Assembly: GCA_020205615.1 (NCBI GenBank)
Contig: CM035167.1
Span: 134,058,568-134,122,567, forward strand
From: Panax quinquefolius
Lineage: Eukaryota > Streptophyta > Magnoliopsida > Apiales > Araliaceae
Length of the DNA stretch: 64,000 bases
Reading direction: 5' to 3'
In this document: one piece after another, positions 33,148 through 45,797 of the stretch
Position numbering within the stretch: position 1 is the stretch's first letter
How the letters are laid out: every line of letters starts with the position of its first letter
Made by a program: the position numbers and the translations under genes
Notes under the pieces: model-generated
Database searches by the model: none
What the model was told of the DNA's origin: nothing
What the model saw: the letters and a program-made list of their open reading frames with translations, nothing else

Positions 33148-35848
33148 TGTAAGACCCCAACTTATTATTAATGAAATTTAATTTTCTCTATTTATTATTT
33201 TAAAATAGTAAGGGTTGATTTGATTAATGTGGATAGTTAGGGGTAAAATACGCAAATATTTTAAAATAAGCAAGTGGTTATAAAATATTCGTTGTTGTCG
33301 GGGAATATTAGTTTGGTCGTGGAATATTAAATGCTTATCGGGGAATATTAAATACGATGGCCGCTAGCGACCATGTGTGGGCCCATAATGTGAAAGCGAT
33401 TGGATGAAGAAAGCGACAAATATAAGTTGTTTAAAAATAATTGGCGTAGTTATTCACAGATTAATCTTATTGGAATATTCGGTGGTTAAAAACACGATGT
33501 CTGGCGTTATTTGCATAGTAGACACCAGCGGTATTGCACCAATTATTGAAGGCACTACTCAATAATGGTTACGATAATTCTTTATTCGATATTTTATTTT
33601 ATTGAGTTAATAATTCTTTGCGTTGATATTTTATATTCTTTGTTGTTTGATAATTGTCATTCTACGGTATTTTTCTTTATCGAAGCAATAATTCATATTA
33701 TCTGAATAATATTATTAGATAACATTATTGGCAATGTCTAAAAAGTTACATCTAAGGAGAGGTTTGGTCACCTAATTGCGGCGCTTGAAGAAGAAATTCT
33801 TATTGGAAAGCCCCTCTTTCACAGGAAGCGCATGGTTGTCGATATTGTGATTACGTAATATTATTTGTGAATAATTAATTATTGATTCATATGATGAGGA
33901 AAATATTGATTTTATGTGGATATAGATGGAGAAAAATTTTAATGTGACAATTGTTGAAAATTAAAATTTTATCTTTTTTCGATAAAATAATTCATTTAAA
34001 TATATTATTATATTTTAGTAATATAATAATGGTGATATTTTTACAACGAATGTGGGATATATGAGTATACGAGGAGGTAGAGTATTTTTGTTGCAATAAA
34101 TGTTTAAAACATGTTAAACATGTGTCGGTGGACCCCATTTATTGGTTTGAAATTTGATTATATTTTGTAAAATCAAGCAGTTTGTGGGATTTGGTCAATT
34201 TCATTTTGAAATTTGGAAAAACTTTTTTCTGCAAAGTTGTAGAGAATTGAATTTCCTATAAAAACTCATGAGATTCGAATTTTTGATGAAAGGGCTATTT
34301 ATTATGAATTATTGAAGTTCCAAAGCTCAAAATAATTGATTTTGGAAGTTTAAAATATTTAAAATTAGAAAAACGTTTTTTCATTCATTATGGTGTGTTG
34401 TTACATGTGGGTTGAATGAGCTGAATTCAGTTCTTGGAAGGTTTGGCGTAGGAAATTTGATTATATATATTATTATTATATTAAATTTTCTGCTTTGGTG
34501 TTCTAGCATTTTCTATAAATAGGGTCTGCTTAGGTTAGAATTGAAAATCAGCTTTGAAGCTGAAGTTTTTTCTCTCTCTATATTATCGAGCATATTCTTG
34601 TGAGTATTTTGAGTATAATTTGAGTATTGCTATCTGGTCTGCAAGTTCAAGTCATAGCCTTTATATCAGGTGTTTAAATTTAAATCTTGATCTTTCGAGG
34701 TAAGGGATATTATTTTTTTTGTAATGATATTATTTCTTCAATATCATTATGTTGAAATATTGATCTGAAGTTTTTATCAAATTTAGAACTTTTGGTGTGT
34801 GAGATTCTTATTCACGTATCTGGCCTTTATTCACGATATCTGATCTTATTCACGAATACGGCCTTTATTCATCGAAAAAATAAAAAATTTTCTTTTTTGT
34901 AAAATATCTATTACGGATACTAGCTTTGATTGTATCCATGTTTTGATTATTCTTGAATTTTACACCACTATGATTATTTTTGAGGTATTTTTTGAACATG
35001 GATAAAACAAAGTACGAATCCTTAATCCTTAATCCTTGTCATTTTGTTTCACTTGATTCGTTTCTTTAAAAATATTTTTCATCATCCTCAGTCTTAAATG
35101 ATGATATTATTGAATATCTTTGGCCTGTAGTGCAAAGATGAATGATTCTGAAGAATATCTTTGGCCTGTAGTGCAAAGATGAGCAGTGTTGAGATGAACA
35201 TGACCGGGTGATTAATATCTTTTGGCGTAGTAGCAAAGATGAGCAGTGTTTAAATGAACATGACCAAGTGATGAATATCTTTGGCTGTAGTGCAAAGATG
35301 AATATTTGATTCGGATGTATATTGATTGATGTTCTGGGGATAAAAGATGAGCGATGAACTTTTAAATTCATACATAGAAGATAGTAGTTTGCATTCTCTA
35401 CTTAACTCTTCTAATGAATTATTATTTCAGCTGCGAATATTGATTTAAAATTTGTTGTCTATTGTATTCTATTAGATTTTTTTCCTGTTGAAGACTAACG
35501 ATAATTTGTTGTATATTATCTTAGTCATAATATTCTTCTTGAGCTAGTTGAGCTCACCCTTTTCCTTTTTGTTCCATTTTTCTTCTCGGGAGGCGAGAAT
35601 GTAGCGAGTCTTAGTCGGGGTATGGAATGAAGGTCTAGAGAGAGAGTTGTTTAGTAGTCCTCACCATTTTGTAAAATAATGTATCAATAAATGTGATGAG
35701 GATTTATTTGAGTATAGATATTATCAGAAGATAATATTTGTATTTAAACTCACGAGTTTTCTTTTGTAATAATAAAGTTGTAGTTGTTTTACATACCATG
35801 TATTGACAACTCGGAATGGGTGATGTATACCTATTTTGGGGCGTCACA
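33148..35848 (+). mobile_element. Solo LTR, type 3, inserted in LTR H, ATATA duplication
   Basis: 2701 bp from TGTAAGACCCCAACTTATTA to GGGGCGTCACA with perfect ATATA duplications at 33143-33147 and 35849-35853. It carries a TATA box (CTATAAATAGG near 34513) and four hairpin units at about 35116-35302. Close relative of the solo LTR at 22317. Confidence 0.94.
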
Positions 35849-36757
35849 ATATACATTTTAAATAAATCCTCATCACGATTATTTATACATTATTTTACAA
35901 AAATTGTGAGGACTACTAAATAACTCTGCAGAACTTTCATTCCATACCTGTCTACTAAAACTTAAAAAAAAAATGGAACAAAAGGAAAAGTGGTGATTAT
36001 TTCAAGAAGAAATTACGACTAAATGATATACAACAAAATCGTTATCCAACAGGAAAAATCTAATAGAATAGAAAACAACCAGCTTTAAATCAATCTTCAG
36101 GGAATGGATATAATAAATTAAGAAAAGAGAGAATGTGGAACTATATCTTTATATATGAATCGAAAATATCGTCGATATTTTATCCTGATCAATCATGATA
36201 TATTGAAGGAATAATATCTTCGGGATGATTAGAAAACCAAAATAATCGAGTTTCTAAAATCATCTTCATAAGTAATCACGTGGATGTAAAATGCGGTGGA
36301 ATGATCAAAGCCAATGGATCAAATGGAAGCTAGATATCATAAAATATTTAGGACAAATGAAGAAAATTATTTTACGTGAATGAATCAAAAAAACAATGAA
36401 TGAATATATTGATCGTATTTAAAACAATAGTTCAAAATTCGTCATATCGAATGAATAACAAGAATGATCAAACATCAAAAGAGAAATTTTGGACAAAATA
36501 AAAACATCTTCGCTTCGTGAATAAGGTAGTGAATATAAGTATAGACACTGAATAAGTGAATAGATAACATAAAACATCTTTCATGAATAGTAAATAAGAA
36601 CTCATGAACGTGAAAAAATTCCAAATTTGATAAAATTTTCAAACGATATTTCGGCGTAATGATATTGAAGAAATAATATCATTTTTGAATAAAATAACAT
36701 CCTTACCTCGAAGATAGTACTTCTAGTTGAAACACAGGATATAGGCTATATGACTTG
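35849..36757 (-). repeat. Minus-strand LTR H, part 2
   Basis: Continues LTR H after the solo LTR. It matches the LTR of element I (59306-62117) in order, up to ATGACTTG at 36757, where element D starts. The part that should follow (GGACTTTCACAG in element I) is not found on the far side of D, so DNA has been lost. Confidence 0.85.
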
Positions 36758-37488
36758 TGTGAGACCCCGATTTTATCAATAAAGATTTAAATTTTGTCGA
36801 AATAATTTTTAATATTATGGTGTGAATTTGAGATAATATTATAGTTGTGGGTAGTATTTATAAATTTTGCAAAGTATGCACAGTGGTTATATTATATTCG
36901 ATTGGTTGGGAATATTCGATTTAGCGAGGGAATATTAATACAATGGCTCAATCATTGGTGGACCCTAGTGAAATTATTGTCGGATTGAAAGCGACAAAAA
37001 TATTTTATTGAAATAACGGCGGAAGTTTTACTGGTTGATCTTTGTTGAACTACTCGGTAGTAAAAAAATACGATGTCGTGTGGTTGCGTAGTAGCAGCAC
37101 GGTATTGATTATTGATGCTTATGTGTGAAGTCACTTTCGGTTTGATTCCATTATTGTCGATTAATAATATGAATTATTATAGCGATAATGGCGTTTTGTT
37201 TTATTACGTATTATTAGCGTAATAAAAGCGAAACATCTTTTATATAAAGCGAATACTTTATTAAAGTTATTACATAAATAGAATATATTATATTTTATTA
37301 TGCATAGTGTTGCATAGTGTTTTGCATAGTATTTTGCATAGTGTTGCATAGTGTTTGCATAGTAAAATGTTTTTATATAAATAGAATATATTATATTTTA
37401 TTTAAAAGATTTTACTTTAAATATGGATAGTCAGATTAAAGTAAATCAATCAGATAGTTCATGGATTAATTACTATGCATTCTATTTT

Positions 37489-37502
37489 CTATAAATAGAA
37501 GC
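37489..37502 (+). promoter_or_regulatory. TATA box of the D 5' LTR
   Basis: CTATAAATAGAAGC. The same box is at about 44167 (3' LTR of D, altered to CTATATAAAG), 48928 (E) and 6203-6217 (A, minus strand). Transcription should begin about 30 bp downstream, which places the repeat arrays in the RNA leader. Confidence 0.7.
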
Positions 37503-37679
37503 TCATTCCTTCATTATTTTCTTACGAATTCTTTGAAACTACAGAGAAATTATAGAGAGAAAGTATAGAGAGAAAATCTATAGAGAGAAAGAAGAAGAGT
37601 TTTACGGTACTTCACTTTACTTTGATATCCGGTGTCTTTTACGGTAGGGAATATTATTTGTTGTACCGTAAGGGGTGTT

Positions 37680-38120
37680 ATTCTTTCTTATTCATGAAGA
37701 GAACTTACATTATTCCATTCATTATTATTACATTGGAATAACTTTTGTAAAAGTGGTATACCACTATACATAACTTTATATATGTGGCGTACCTATACTT
37801 GGTGAAATCTTATATTATTCCATTCTTATTTATTACATTGGAATAACTTTGTATCTGTGAATCCCTTATACTTGGTGATCTTCTTACATTATTCCATTCT
37901 TTATTATTACATTTGGAATATCACATGCGTGTGTTTTACAGGACACAGTTCCATTGTTTATTATTAGCATTTATTATTACATTTGGAATATCACATGCGT
38001 GTGTTTTTACAGGACACAGTTCCATTGTTTATTATTATTCAACATTTATTATTACATTGGATCATCACAGCCGGTGTGAATTTCACGACTGGTTAAGATT
38101 ATTATTATTACATTGGAATA
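37680..38120 (+). repeat. Tandem array of about 60 bp units in the D 5' LTR
   Basis: The clearest two units, near 37910-38040, share TTTGGAATATCACATGCGTG and TTTTACAGGACACAGTTCCA almost exactly. Diverged units with ATTACATTGGAATAACTTT occur on both sides. Confidence 0.88.
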
Positions 38121-39178
38121 ACTTTTATACATCTGGAATCTGCATGCATGGTGATTTGATTTTGTTATTCCATTCTTTATTATACCCGGTTGGTTAAAAC
38201 TTTGACTTCTATACTCCATGAAATTAGTAGAATATTCTTGATATTTGCGTTTCATCGATATCTTTTCATGGAAATATTCTTACGATCATTCTTGAATTTT
38301 ACTACAAAAGCAGTATCTTGTTGACAATTTGGGCGTTCTTAATTCTAGATAAAATAATTCTTGAACTTGTTTTATTGAATTATTATGTCATTATCATCAT
38401 CCTCGTGTATATATGTTATCTTTGGCTTACGTGTATAGATGAACTTAGTATGATTATGACGGGGATCATTCGGTATAATCGTGGCTTGTTATAAATGATG
38501 TGATAAAAGTCCTCGGTGGCTGTAATGCGATGATGGATAGTTTTTGGTATGATTATGACCGGGGGTGATTCGGTATAGTCATGACCATTGATAATTTGAT
38601 GAAAATCCTTGGCCAAGTAGTACGAGGATGATTAGATATTGTGGTTTATTCATTAAAGCTGAGTCTTAGTGATAAAAATTTATGAAAACCTTTTAAAACC
38701 TAAAAGATAGTAGACTTTATTTTCTACTTGACTCTTTTAATGGATTGCATATTCATTATGATTAAGCGGTTGTCTATTGTATTTTATCGGTTTAACATTT
38801 TGTTGAAGGCTAATGATAATTTATTACGCATTATCTTAGTCATAATATTTCTTCTTGGGCTAGTTGAGCTCACCCTTTTTTTCTTTATTCTATTCGGGAA
38901 ATGAGAACATATATTTGGGACGAGTCGGGAGCGGAGTAATGGTCGAGGAGGATAGCATTAGTAGTCCTCACTATTACGTGAAATAGTGTGATAATAGTTG
39001 TAATGAGGACTCCTTTTGAGTTTGTATAATATCTAGTAGACAATATTTGTATTCAAACTCACGGTTTATATCGTATTGTACCACAGCAGTTATGTTAGTA
39101 AGTTGTATTTGAATTTATGTACCATGTAAGTGGCGACCCAAGATGGGTGGCGTATACCTAATTTTGGAGGCGTCGCGG

Positions 39179-39195
39179 TTGGTATCGAGCTTAGG
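39179..39195 (+). other. Primer binding site of element D
   Basis: TTGGTATCGAGCTTAGG, immediately after the LTR; close to the initiator-methionine tRNA site TGGTATCAGAGC. Confidence 0.7.
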
Positions 39196-39362
39196 ATATG
39201 ATCACTGGCTAAGATGTGAGAATAGAACTAGGAGGGAGAGGCAGGGAATTCCCTTATTAGTATGACCTACCTAAGTTTATTTGGTATTTGATTGGTCGAT
39301 TAGGAGTATAGTGATAATATGTTGCATGTCAATTAACCCTTATTTTGTGGCGGTGTTTGAAA

Positions 39363-40500
39363 ATGGCATCAAGAGAATGTTGAGAATAGCAATGGAGCAC
39401 GCGAGAGGCTATTGATTCTCCACGGATCGATAATCGGGACAATGTCTGACGGGATGGCGATAATCCTCACATAAACAACAACTTAATCGATTGATGAGCA
39501 ATGATGCGTTTAAGAAGTTTTAGAATTCATGCAACATCGAAGAAAGCGACTCGCATCCAAAAGCGTAGGTGGAAACACGGGAACTCTCTCGGCGGTCACC
39601 GCTAAACAATTCAAGGATTTGGGACCACCGGAGTTTAAGGGAGAAGCAAAACCACTTGGCGGAAGCATGGATAAAGTAGATTACGAAGATATTTGATGTC
39701 TTGGGATGCTCGAGAAGCAAAAGGTTCCTTTGCGCCTTTATGTTTGCGGCGGAGGCGGATTCTTGGTGGGAATCGGTAAAAGCGTACTCAACTTCTTGTC
39801 TTGAAGATATCTTGGGAGAAGTTCGGGAGGCATTCAGCGACAAATACTTTCACGAAAGTATTCGCCACATGAAGGAGGTGGAGTTTATCAAGTTGGAACA
39901 AAATAATATGCCAGTGTATAATACGAGGCAAAATTTGCGGAGTTATCACGGTTTTCGTCCCACTTGGTGGATAATGAAGAGAGAATGGCGCGAATGTTTT
40001 TAAGAGGTTTGAAGCGGAGATCGTCGACATCTTATTTCTCATAAAGCGTGTTTTTATTAGGATGTTGTAAATAGGGCTCGATTAGTGGAGTAGCGATAAC
40101 GAGTCAACGTATGACTAAAAAGAAGCGGTAAGCAAAATTATAATACCGGTGAGAGTAGTCGTGAAGCGGTGACAACAAGCGTGGAGGAATCAACGGGGCG
40201 GGATATGGTAACCGCCGGTGGTAATCGGGGAAAATAATAAGAATGGACATTTCAAGAAAAGGAGATTCAATGATGATGGAAAGGCGTCGACACAAGACCC
40301 GTTGTTAAGGAAGGAGAAAGACCACACCTATCATATGCTTCAAATGCGGAGGAGAGGACACATCGATCCGGCTGCGCCATGTAGTCAAAGCATGTTATAA
40401 TTGTGGAAGAAGAAGGTCACTTAGCTCGATTTTGTCGTTTCAGAAGACAAATTCAACTAGGATGGAGGCACCAAAGGTTGTCCCGGACAAAACAAAGCCG
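39363..40500 (+). pseudogene. gag of element D with two zinc knuckles, frameshifted
   Basis: The likely start is ATG at 39363 (MASRE), but the frame is lost within a few codons at a CAAGAGAATG stretch where relatives suggest CAGAGAATG. Further on the DNA matches element A's gag: KQFKDLGPPEFK (about 39610-39645), WIK..TKIFDVLGCS (about 39665-39715), RHMKEVEFIKLEQNNM (about 39865-39910). Two knuckle-like blocks, CFKCGGEGH (about 40335) and CYNCGRR (about 40398), occur together. Several indels break it. It would have formed particles and bound RNA. Confidence 0.8.
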
Positions 40501-41275
40501 GTAGTTTAAGAGAGGCGTTTTTTTTCTCGTGACGAGGAACACGAATAAAATTATCACGGGTAAGTTAATCATAAGCTCTTGCGAAGTCTATCTTATAAGA
40601 TACCGGTTCTACCCACTCTTTTATTTCACCTACTAGTTGTGTTCAGCGTTTAAATTTGACTCAGGAGAAGTTAGACTTTGACTTATTGGTTGAAACCGTT
40701 GTTAGTAGGAGCCTTCGTTACCTCTACTATTTTTTAAATCTTGTTTGATTCAAATAAACACTTTCACGTTACTGTCGATCTTATCTCTTTGAAAATACTT
40801 GCCTTTGATGTGATTTTAGGAATCGATTGGTTAACTACTCATCATGCTTTTCGTAAGGTTGTTAGCTTTTATATTCATAACCAACTTTGTTGTGCGAATT
40901 CAAGTAACCAAACTACTAAAGTCGATTATTGTCATATCAAGCCATAAGTAAAAGCCCCGAAACTTTCGTTGTTGACTTCCTTGTGTGGAATGCCGAAGCC
41001 GGACTTTACGTAGGCGACATCGTGAATGAAGATGGCAAGTTTATAAGTATCATTGTGAGGTCTTATCTTGGTTAAGGGATAGAAGTCGCAGTTGGTATCA
41101 ATGTGACGTCTTATCAAGTCTTGGATGAGAGTATGAGTTTTGAATGATATTTCTATTATTAATAAATTTCTGGCGTATTCTTGAAGACTTCTTAGCCTAC
41201 TTAGGCGTGAAATCGAATTTTGTATTGACCCCGTCTACAAAACCCAATTCTTAAACCCTCAAATATTTCTTGACT
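40501..41275 (+). pseudogene. Protease and start of RT linker in element D
   Basis: VDLISLKILAFDVILGIDWL at about 40768-40830 is the same protease block as in element A. The remainder to about 41275 aligns with the minus-strand DNA 9825-9960 of A (GATATTTCTATTATTAATAA is shared exactly). The homology stops there, before the RT fingers. The reading frame is broken. Confidence 0.78.
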
Positions 41276-43370
41276 AAAAGGAGCATTTACGTGGTTTATG
41301 ATGAAAGTCATAATAAAAGCATTGGAATAATGAAAATCATGGGTATCGTGGTATTAGTAAGTGTTATGATGAGTTATGTTGGTTAGTATGTGAAAACATG
41401 AAAGTTTCTTAAAAATCACAAAGAGTTGAAAATCAGATTTTGGTGAAAAGCGTAACATGAAATTCAATTGACCAAATCTCCTATTATATTTTGAATTTTT
41501 GAGTGTGGTCAAGTCCTAGAGTTAGATCTATGAGTTACCTAACTAATCCAAGTGGAATTCAATGAAAAGGTGTTGTAGATTTTTGTGTGGATTGATTTTA
41601 GCAAAAAGGAGTGCAAAGCTGCAAAATCGAAAAAGCTGCTTTGCCATGATTTTAGAGGGCTGTTTGGCCCTTAAATTATGAGAAAAATTCTGGCCTTTTG
41701 GGACATGAAAGTATATGGTATAAAGTACCTCCTGTCCAAAAATGAGCTCATTACGACTTAAAATGAGCAAGTTATGACTATTTCAATATTTAGGTTTTTC
41801 CGCGAAAAACGCTATAACTTAGGAGTTCTATAACTCCGATGACCATGAAATTTAAACTGGAAGCTCACATTAACATGTGTAAAGTCCTGCCAAGATTTGG
41901 GAATTTTGGAGTTAAACTTGAGGTAGCTAATTTCTTAAGGAATTAATTAGAAATTGATTTTTGAAAAATAGTAAATGAATTTTAAAAATTCCGAGAAAAT
42001 ATATTTTCATTATGGGACTATATTATGCTAAATCCCAGAAAAGAAATATTTTTGGGACTGATTTGGTATTTTCATGAAAATAGTTTAATTCTGAACATAT
42101 GAGTTAAATATGTTATGTGAAAGTAACAAAGTTGAAAATAGGATTTTATGGCTAGAGAATCCTATATAGAGTATATGCATATTTTTTGATGAGGATTTGA
42201 TAATTGGTGATGATATCTTATGAGTATGGCATTTTGAATGATTAAATGCATTATATGGTAAAAGCGTAAACAATTGAAATAAATTGTTTATAAATTTAAG
42301 AAGTGATTAAAATATTGTTATAATATTAATGATATTAGATTATGAGATTATTAAGTGATTGATAACATGGGGATATTCTTGAATCTGGATAAATTATATT
42401 ATAAATGTTTAATATTTATCCTTTATCTCATTTGATTGATTCTTTATATCATTATCCTCGTATTTATATTATGTTGAAAGTCATACGTATTTTGTAGTGC
42501 GTAGATGGACTTGGTATGAGATGGACTTGGTATAATCATAATAGTAATTGACACGATTATCTTTCGTAGTATAATCATAACCGTAATTGTGTAATCATGA
42601 TTACCACGATTATCTTTGGTAGTAGTGCATGGATAATTTATGGTCGTGATACTTAATGAATACACGATTATCTTTGGTAGTAGTGCATGGATAATTTTTG
42701 GTCGTAATATCTTAATGAATACCACGATTATCTTTGGCGCGTAGTGCATGGATAATTTGTGGTCGTGATCTTAATGAATACACGATTATCTTTGTACGTA
42801 GTGCATGGATAATTTGTGGTCGTGATCTTAATGAATACGATTATCTTTGGTACGTAGTGCATGGATAATTTGTGGTCGTGATCTTAATGAATATACGATT
42901 ATCTTTGGTAGTAGTGCATGGATAATTTGTGGTGCGTGATCTTAATGGATACACGATTATCTTTTGGTAGTAGTCATGGATAATTCGTGGTCGTGATCTT
43001 AATGAATATCCTTGGCTTTGTAGTGCGGGGATGATTCGATGATATGGATTAATTATTGAAATTTGAGTCTCGTGATGAAATATTAATTCATGGATGTGGT
43101 AAAAGTCATCTTTGGTAGTAGTGCATTGATAGACTTGGTATGATTATGACCACGGATTATTCGGTATAATCATGGCCCGTAATTGAAAACACGAATATCC
43201 TTGGCGTTGGTGCATGGATAATTCGTGGTCGTGATCTTATTAATCTGCGTCTCGGCATTATTGGTTTTATAGTTGTATATCTTTGCTTTTTGTAGTGCAA
43301 AGATGAATTGTTAATGAATATCTTTGGCGGGATTGCGAAGATGAATTTAATATTTTTAACGATAAAAGGT
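41276..43370 (+). repeat. Foreign noncoding segment replacing pol in element D
   Basis: No match to pol. 41276-42450 is unlike the rest of the window; phrases such as CTATAACTCCGATGACCATG resemble the style of other plant LTRs. 42450-43370 resembles the hairpin-rich part of type 1 and type 2 LTRs and includes a strong tandem array. It may be a piece of a fourth LTR type. No gene is seen. Confidence 0.6.
42551..43010 (+). repeat. 57-60 bp tandem array of hairpin units
   Basis: About eight units starting near 42551, 42604, 42663, 42723, 42781, 42837, 42895 and 42952. Each contains ATTATCTTTGG, a loop with GTAGTG, CATGGATAAT, then GTGGTCGTGATCTTAATGAA. In each unit the two arms pair (9 of 10 positions in the 42727-42756 unit, counting one G-T pair). 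Confidence 0.9.
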
Positions 43371-43444
43371 ATTGAGGTATCCTCACCTCTTTATCATATC
43401 AGTCGTACCCTAATTTGAGAGAAAATATCATAAGGAGTGGAGAT
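43371..43444 (+). pseudogene. Remnant of pol tail and polypurine tract, element D
   Basis: GGTATCCTCACCTCTTT and TACCCTAATTTGAG match the end of pol in element E (47849-47900). AAGGAGTGGAGAT then touches the TGTGAGACC of the 3' LTR. Confidence 0.8.
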
Positions 43445-45797
43445 TGTGAGACCCAGATTTTATCGATAAAGATTTAAATTTTGTCGAAATAATTTTTAAT
43501 ATTATGGTGTGAATTTGAGATAATATTATAGTTGTGGGTAGTATTTATAAATTTTGCAAAGTATGCACAGTGGTTATATTATATTCGATTGGTGGGGAAT
43601 ATTCGGTTTAGCGGGGAATATTAAATGCAATGACTCAATCATTGGTGGACCCTAGCGAAATTATTGTCGGATTGAAAGCGACAAAAATATTTTTATTGAA
43701 ATAACGGCGGAAGTTTCTGGTTGATCTTGTTGAACTACTCGGTAGTAAAAATGCGATGTCGATGTGGTTGCGTAGTAGCTGCGGTATTGATTATTGATCT
43801 TATGTGAGAAGTCACTCGGTTTGATTCCATTATTTGTCGATTAATAATATGAATTATTATAGCGATAATGACGTTTTGTTTTATTCGTATTATTAACGTA
43901 ATAAAAGCGAAACATCTTTATATATAAAGCAGAATACTTTATTAAAGTTATTCTATAAATAGAATATATTATATTTTATTATTTTATTTGCGTAGTGTTT
44001 TATAGTGTTTTGCATAGTGTTGCATAGTGTTTGCATAGTAAAATGTTTTTATATAAATAGAATATATTATATTTTATTTAAAAGATTTTACTTTAAATAT
44101 GGGAGTCAGATTAAAGTAAATCAATCTGGGATAGATTCATGGATTAATTACTATGCATTCTATTTTCTATATAAAGAAGCTCATTCCTTCATTATTTTCT
44201 TACGAATTCTTTGAAACTCAGAGAGAGAAATTATAGAGAGAAGCTATAGAGTGAAAATCTATAGAGAGAAAAAAGAAGAAAGTGATACGGTACTTCCTTT
44301 ACTTTGATATCCGGTGTCTTTTACGGTAGGGAATATTATTTGTTGTACAGTAAGAAGTGTTATTCTTTCTTATTCATGAAGAGAACTTACATTATTCCAT
44401 TCATTATTATTACATTGGAATAACTTTGTAAAAGTGGCATACCTATACATAACTTTTGTATCTGTGGCATACCTATACTTGGTGAAATCCTTATATTATT
44501 CCATTCTTATTTATTACATTGGAATAACTTTTGTATCTGGGAATCCCTATACTTGGTGAATCCCATTATACATTTGGTGATCTTTTTACATTATTCCATT
44601 CTTTATTATTTATTATTACATTTGGAATATCACATGCGTGTGTTTTACAGGACACAGTTCCATTGTTTATTATTATTGACATTTATTATTACATTTGGAT
44701 CATCACAGCCGATTGTGAATTTCACGACTGGTTCCGATTATTATTATTACATTGGAATAACACATCTATCTGCAATACATGCATGCGTGGTGATTTCTTT
44801 TGTTATTCCATTCTTTATTATACCTAGTTGATTAAAACTTTGACTTATATACTCCATGAAATTAGTAGAATATTCTTGATATTTGCGTTTCATCGATATC
44901 TTTTCATGGAAATATTCTTACGATCATTCTTGAATTTTACTCTACAAAAGCAGTATCTTGTTGACAATTTGGGCGTCTTAATTCTGGATAAAATAATTCT
45001 TGAACTTGTTTTATTGAATTATTATGTCATTATCATCATCCTCGTGTTATATTATATTATCTTTGGCTTACGTGTATAGATGAACTTAGTATGATTATGA
45101 CCGAGGATCATTCGGTATAATTATGGCTTGTTATAAATGATGTGATAAAAGTCCTCGATGGCTTTTGTAATGCGATGATGGATAGTTTTTGGTATGATTA
45201 TGACCGGGGGTGATTCGGTATAGTCATGACCATTGATAATTTGATGAAAATCCTTTAGTGTAGTACGAGGGATGATTAGATATTGTGGTTTATTCATTAA
45301 AGCTGAGTCTTAGTGATAAAAATTTATGAAAACCTTTTAAAACCTAAAAGATAGTAGACTTTATTTTTACTTGACTCTTTTAATGGATTGCATATTCAGC
45401 TGATTGATTAAAGCTGGTTGTCTATTGTATTTTATCGGTTTAACTTTGTTGAAGGCTAATGATAATTTATTACGCATTATCTTAGTCGTAATATTTCTTC
45501 TTGGGCTAGTTGAGCTCACCACTTTTCTTTCTTTGTTATTCTTGAGGAAATGAGAACATAAATTTGGACGAGTCGGGGAGCGGAGTAATGGTCGAGAGGA
45601 TAGCATTAGTAGTCCTCACTATTCTTTGAAATAGTGTGATAATAGTTGTAATGAGGACTCCTTTTGAGTTTGTATAATATCTAGTAGACAATATTTGTAT
45701 TCTAGTACACGACAGTTATTTAGTAAGTTGTATTTGAATTTATGTACCATGTAAGTGGTGACCCAAGATAGGTGGCGTATACCTAATGTTGGAGACA
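43445..45797 (+). repeat. 3' LTR of element D (type 2)
   Basis: Starts TGTGAGACCCAGATTTTATC and follows the 5' LTR closely throughout. The end, GTTGGAGACA, has lost bases against GGAGGCGTC. It abuts pol sequence of element G. Confidence 0.88.

Larger units (their letters stand above)
36758..39176 (+). repeat. 5' LTR of element D (type 2)
   Basis: Runs from TGTGAGACCCCGATTTTATC to GGAGGCGTC, just before the primer site. A TATA box (CTATAAATAGAAGC) is at 37489-37502, followed by a cluster of AGAGAGAAA repeats (about 37548-37590), the array of about 60 bp units (37680-38120) and two kinds of hairpin (38448-38629). Confidence 0.9.
36758..45797 (+). mobile_element. Gypsy-type element D lacking most of pol
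   Basis: Has two type 2 LTRs (36758-39176 and 43445-45797), a primer binding site, gag with zinc knuckles, protease and the start of the RT region. RT, RNase H and integrase are replaced by about 2.1 kb of unrelated noncoding DNA (41276-43370). The pol tail and a polypurine tract are still present. It could only move with enzymes from a relative such as A or E. Flanks ACTTG and GCCGA do not match, so there is no visible target duplication. Confidence 0.85.

Noticed and set aside
33148..35848. Full retrotransposon at this site
   Set aside because: There is only one LTR between the ATATA duplications and no internal region, so it is a solo LTR.
42551..43010. CRISPR-like regular repeat array
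   Set aside because: The units are adjacent, with no unique spacers, in a plant retrotransposon; it is a minisatellite.
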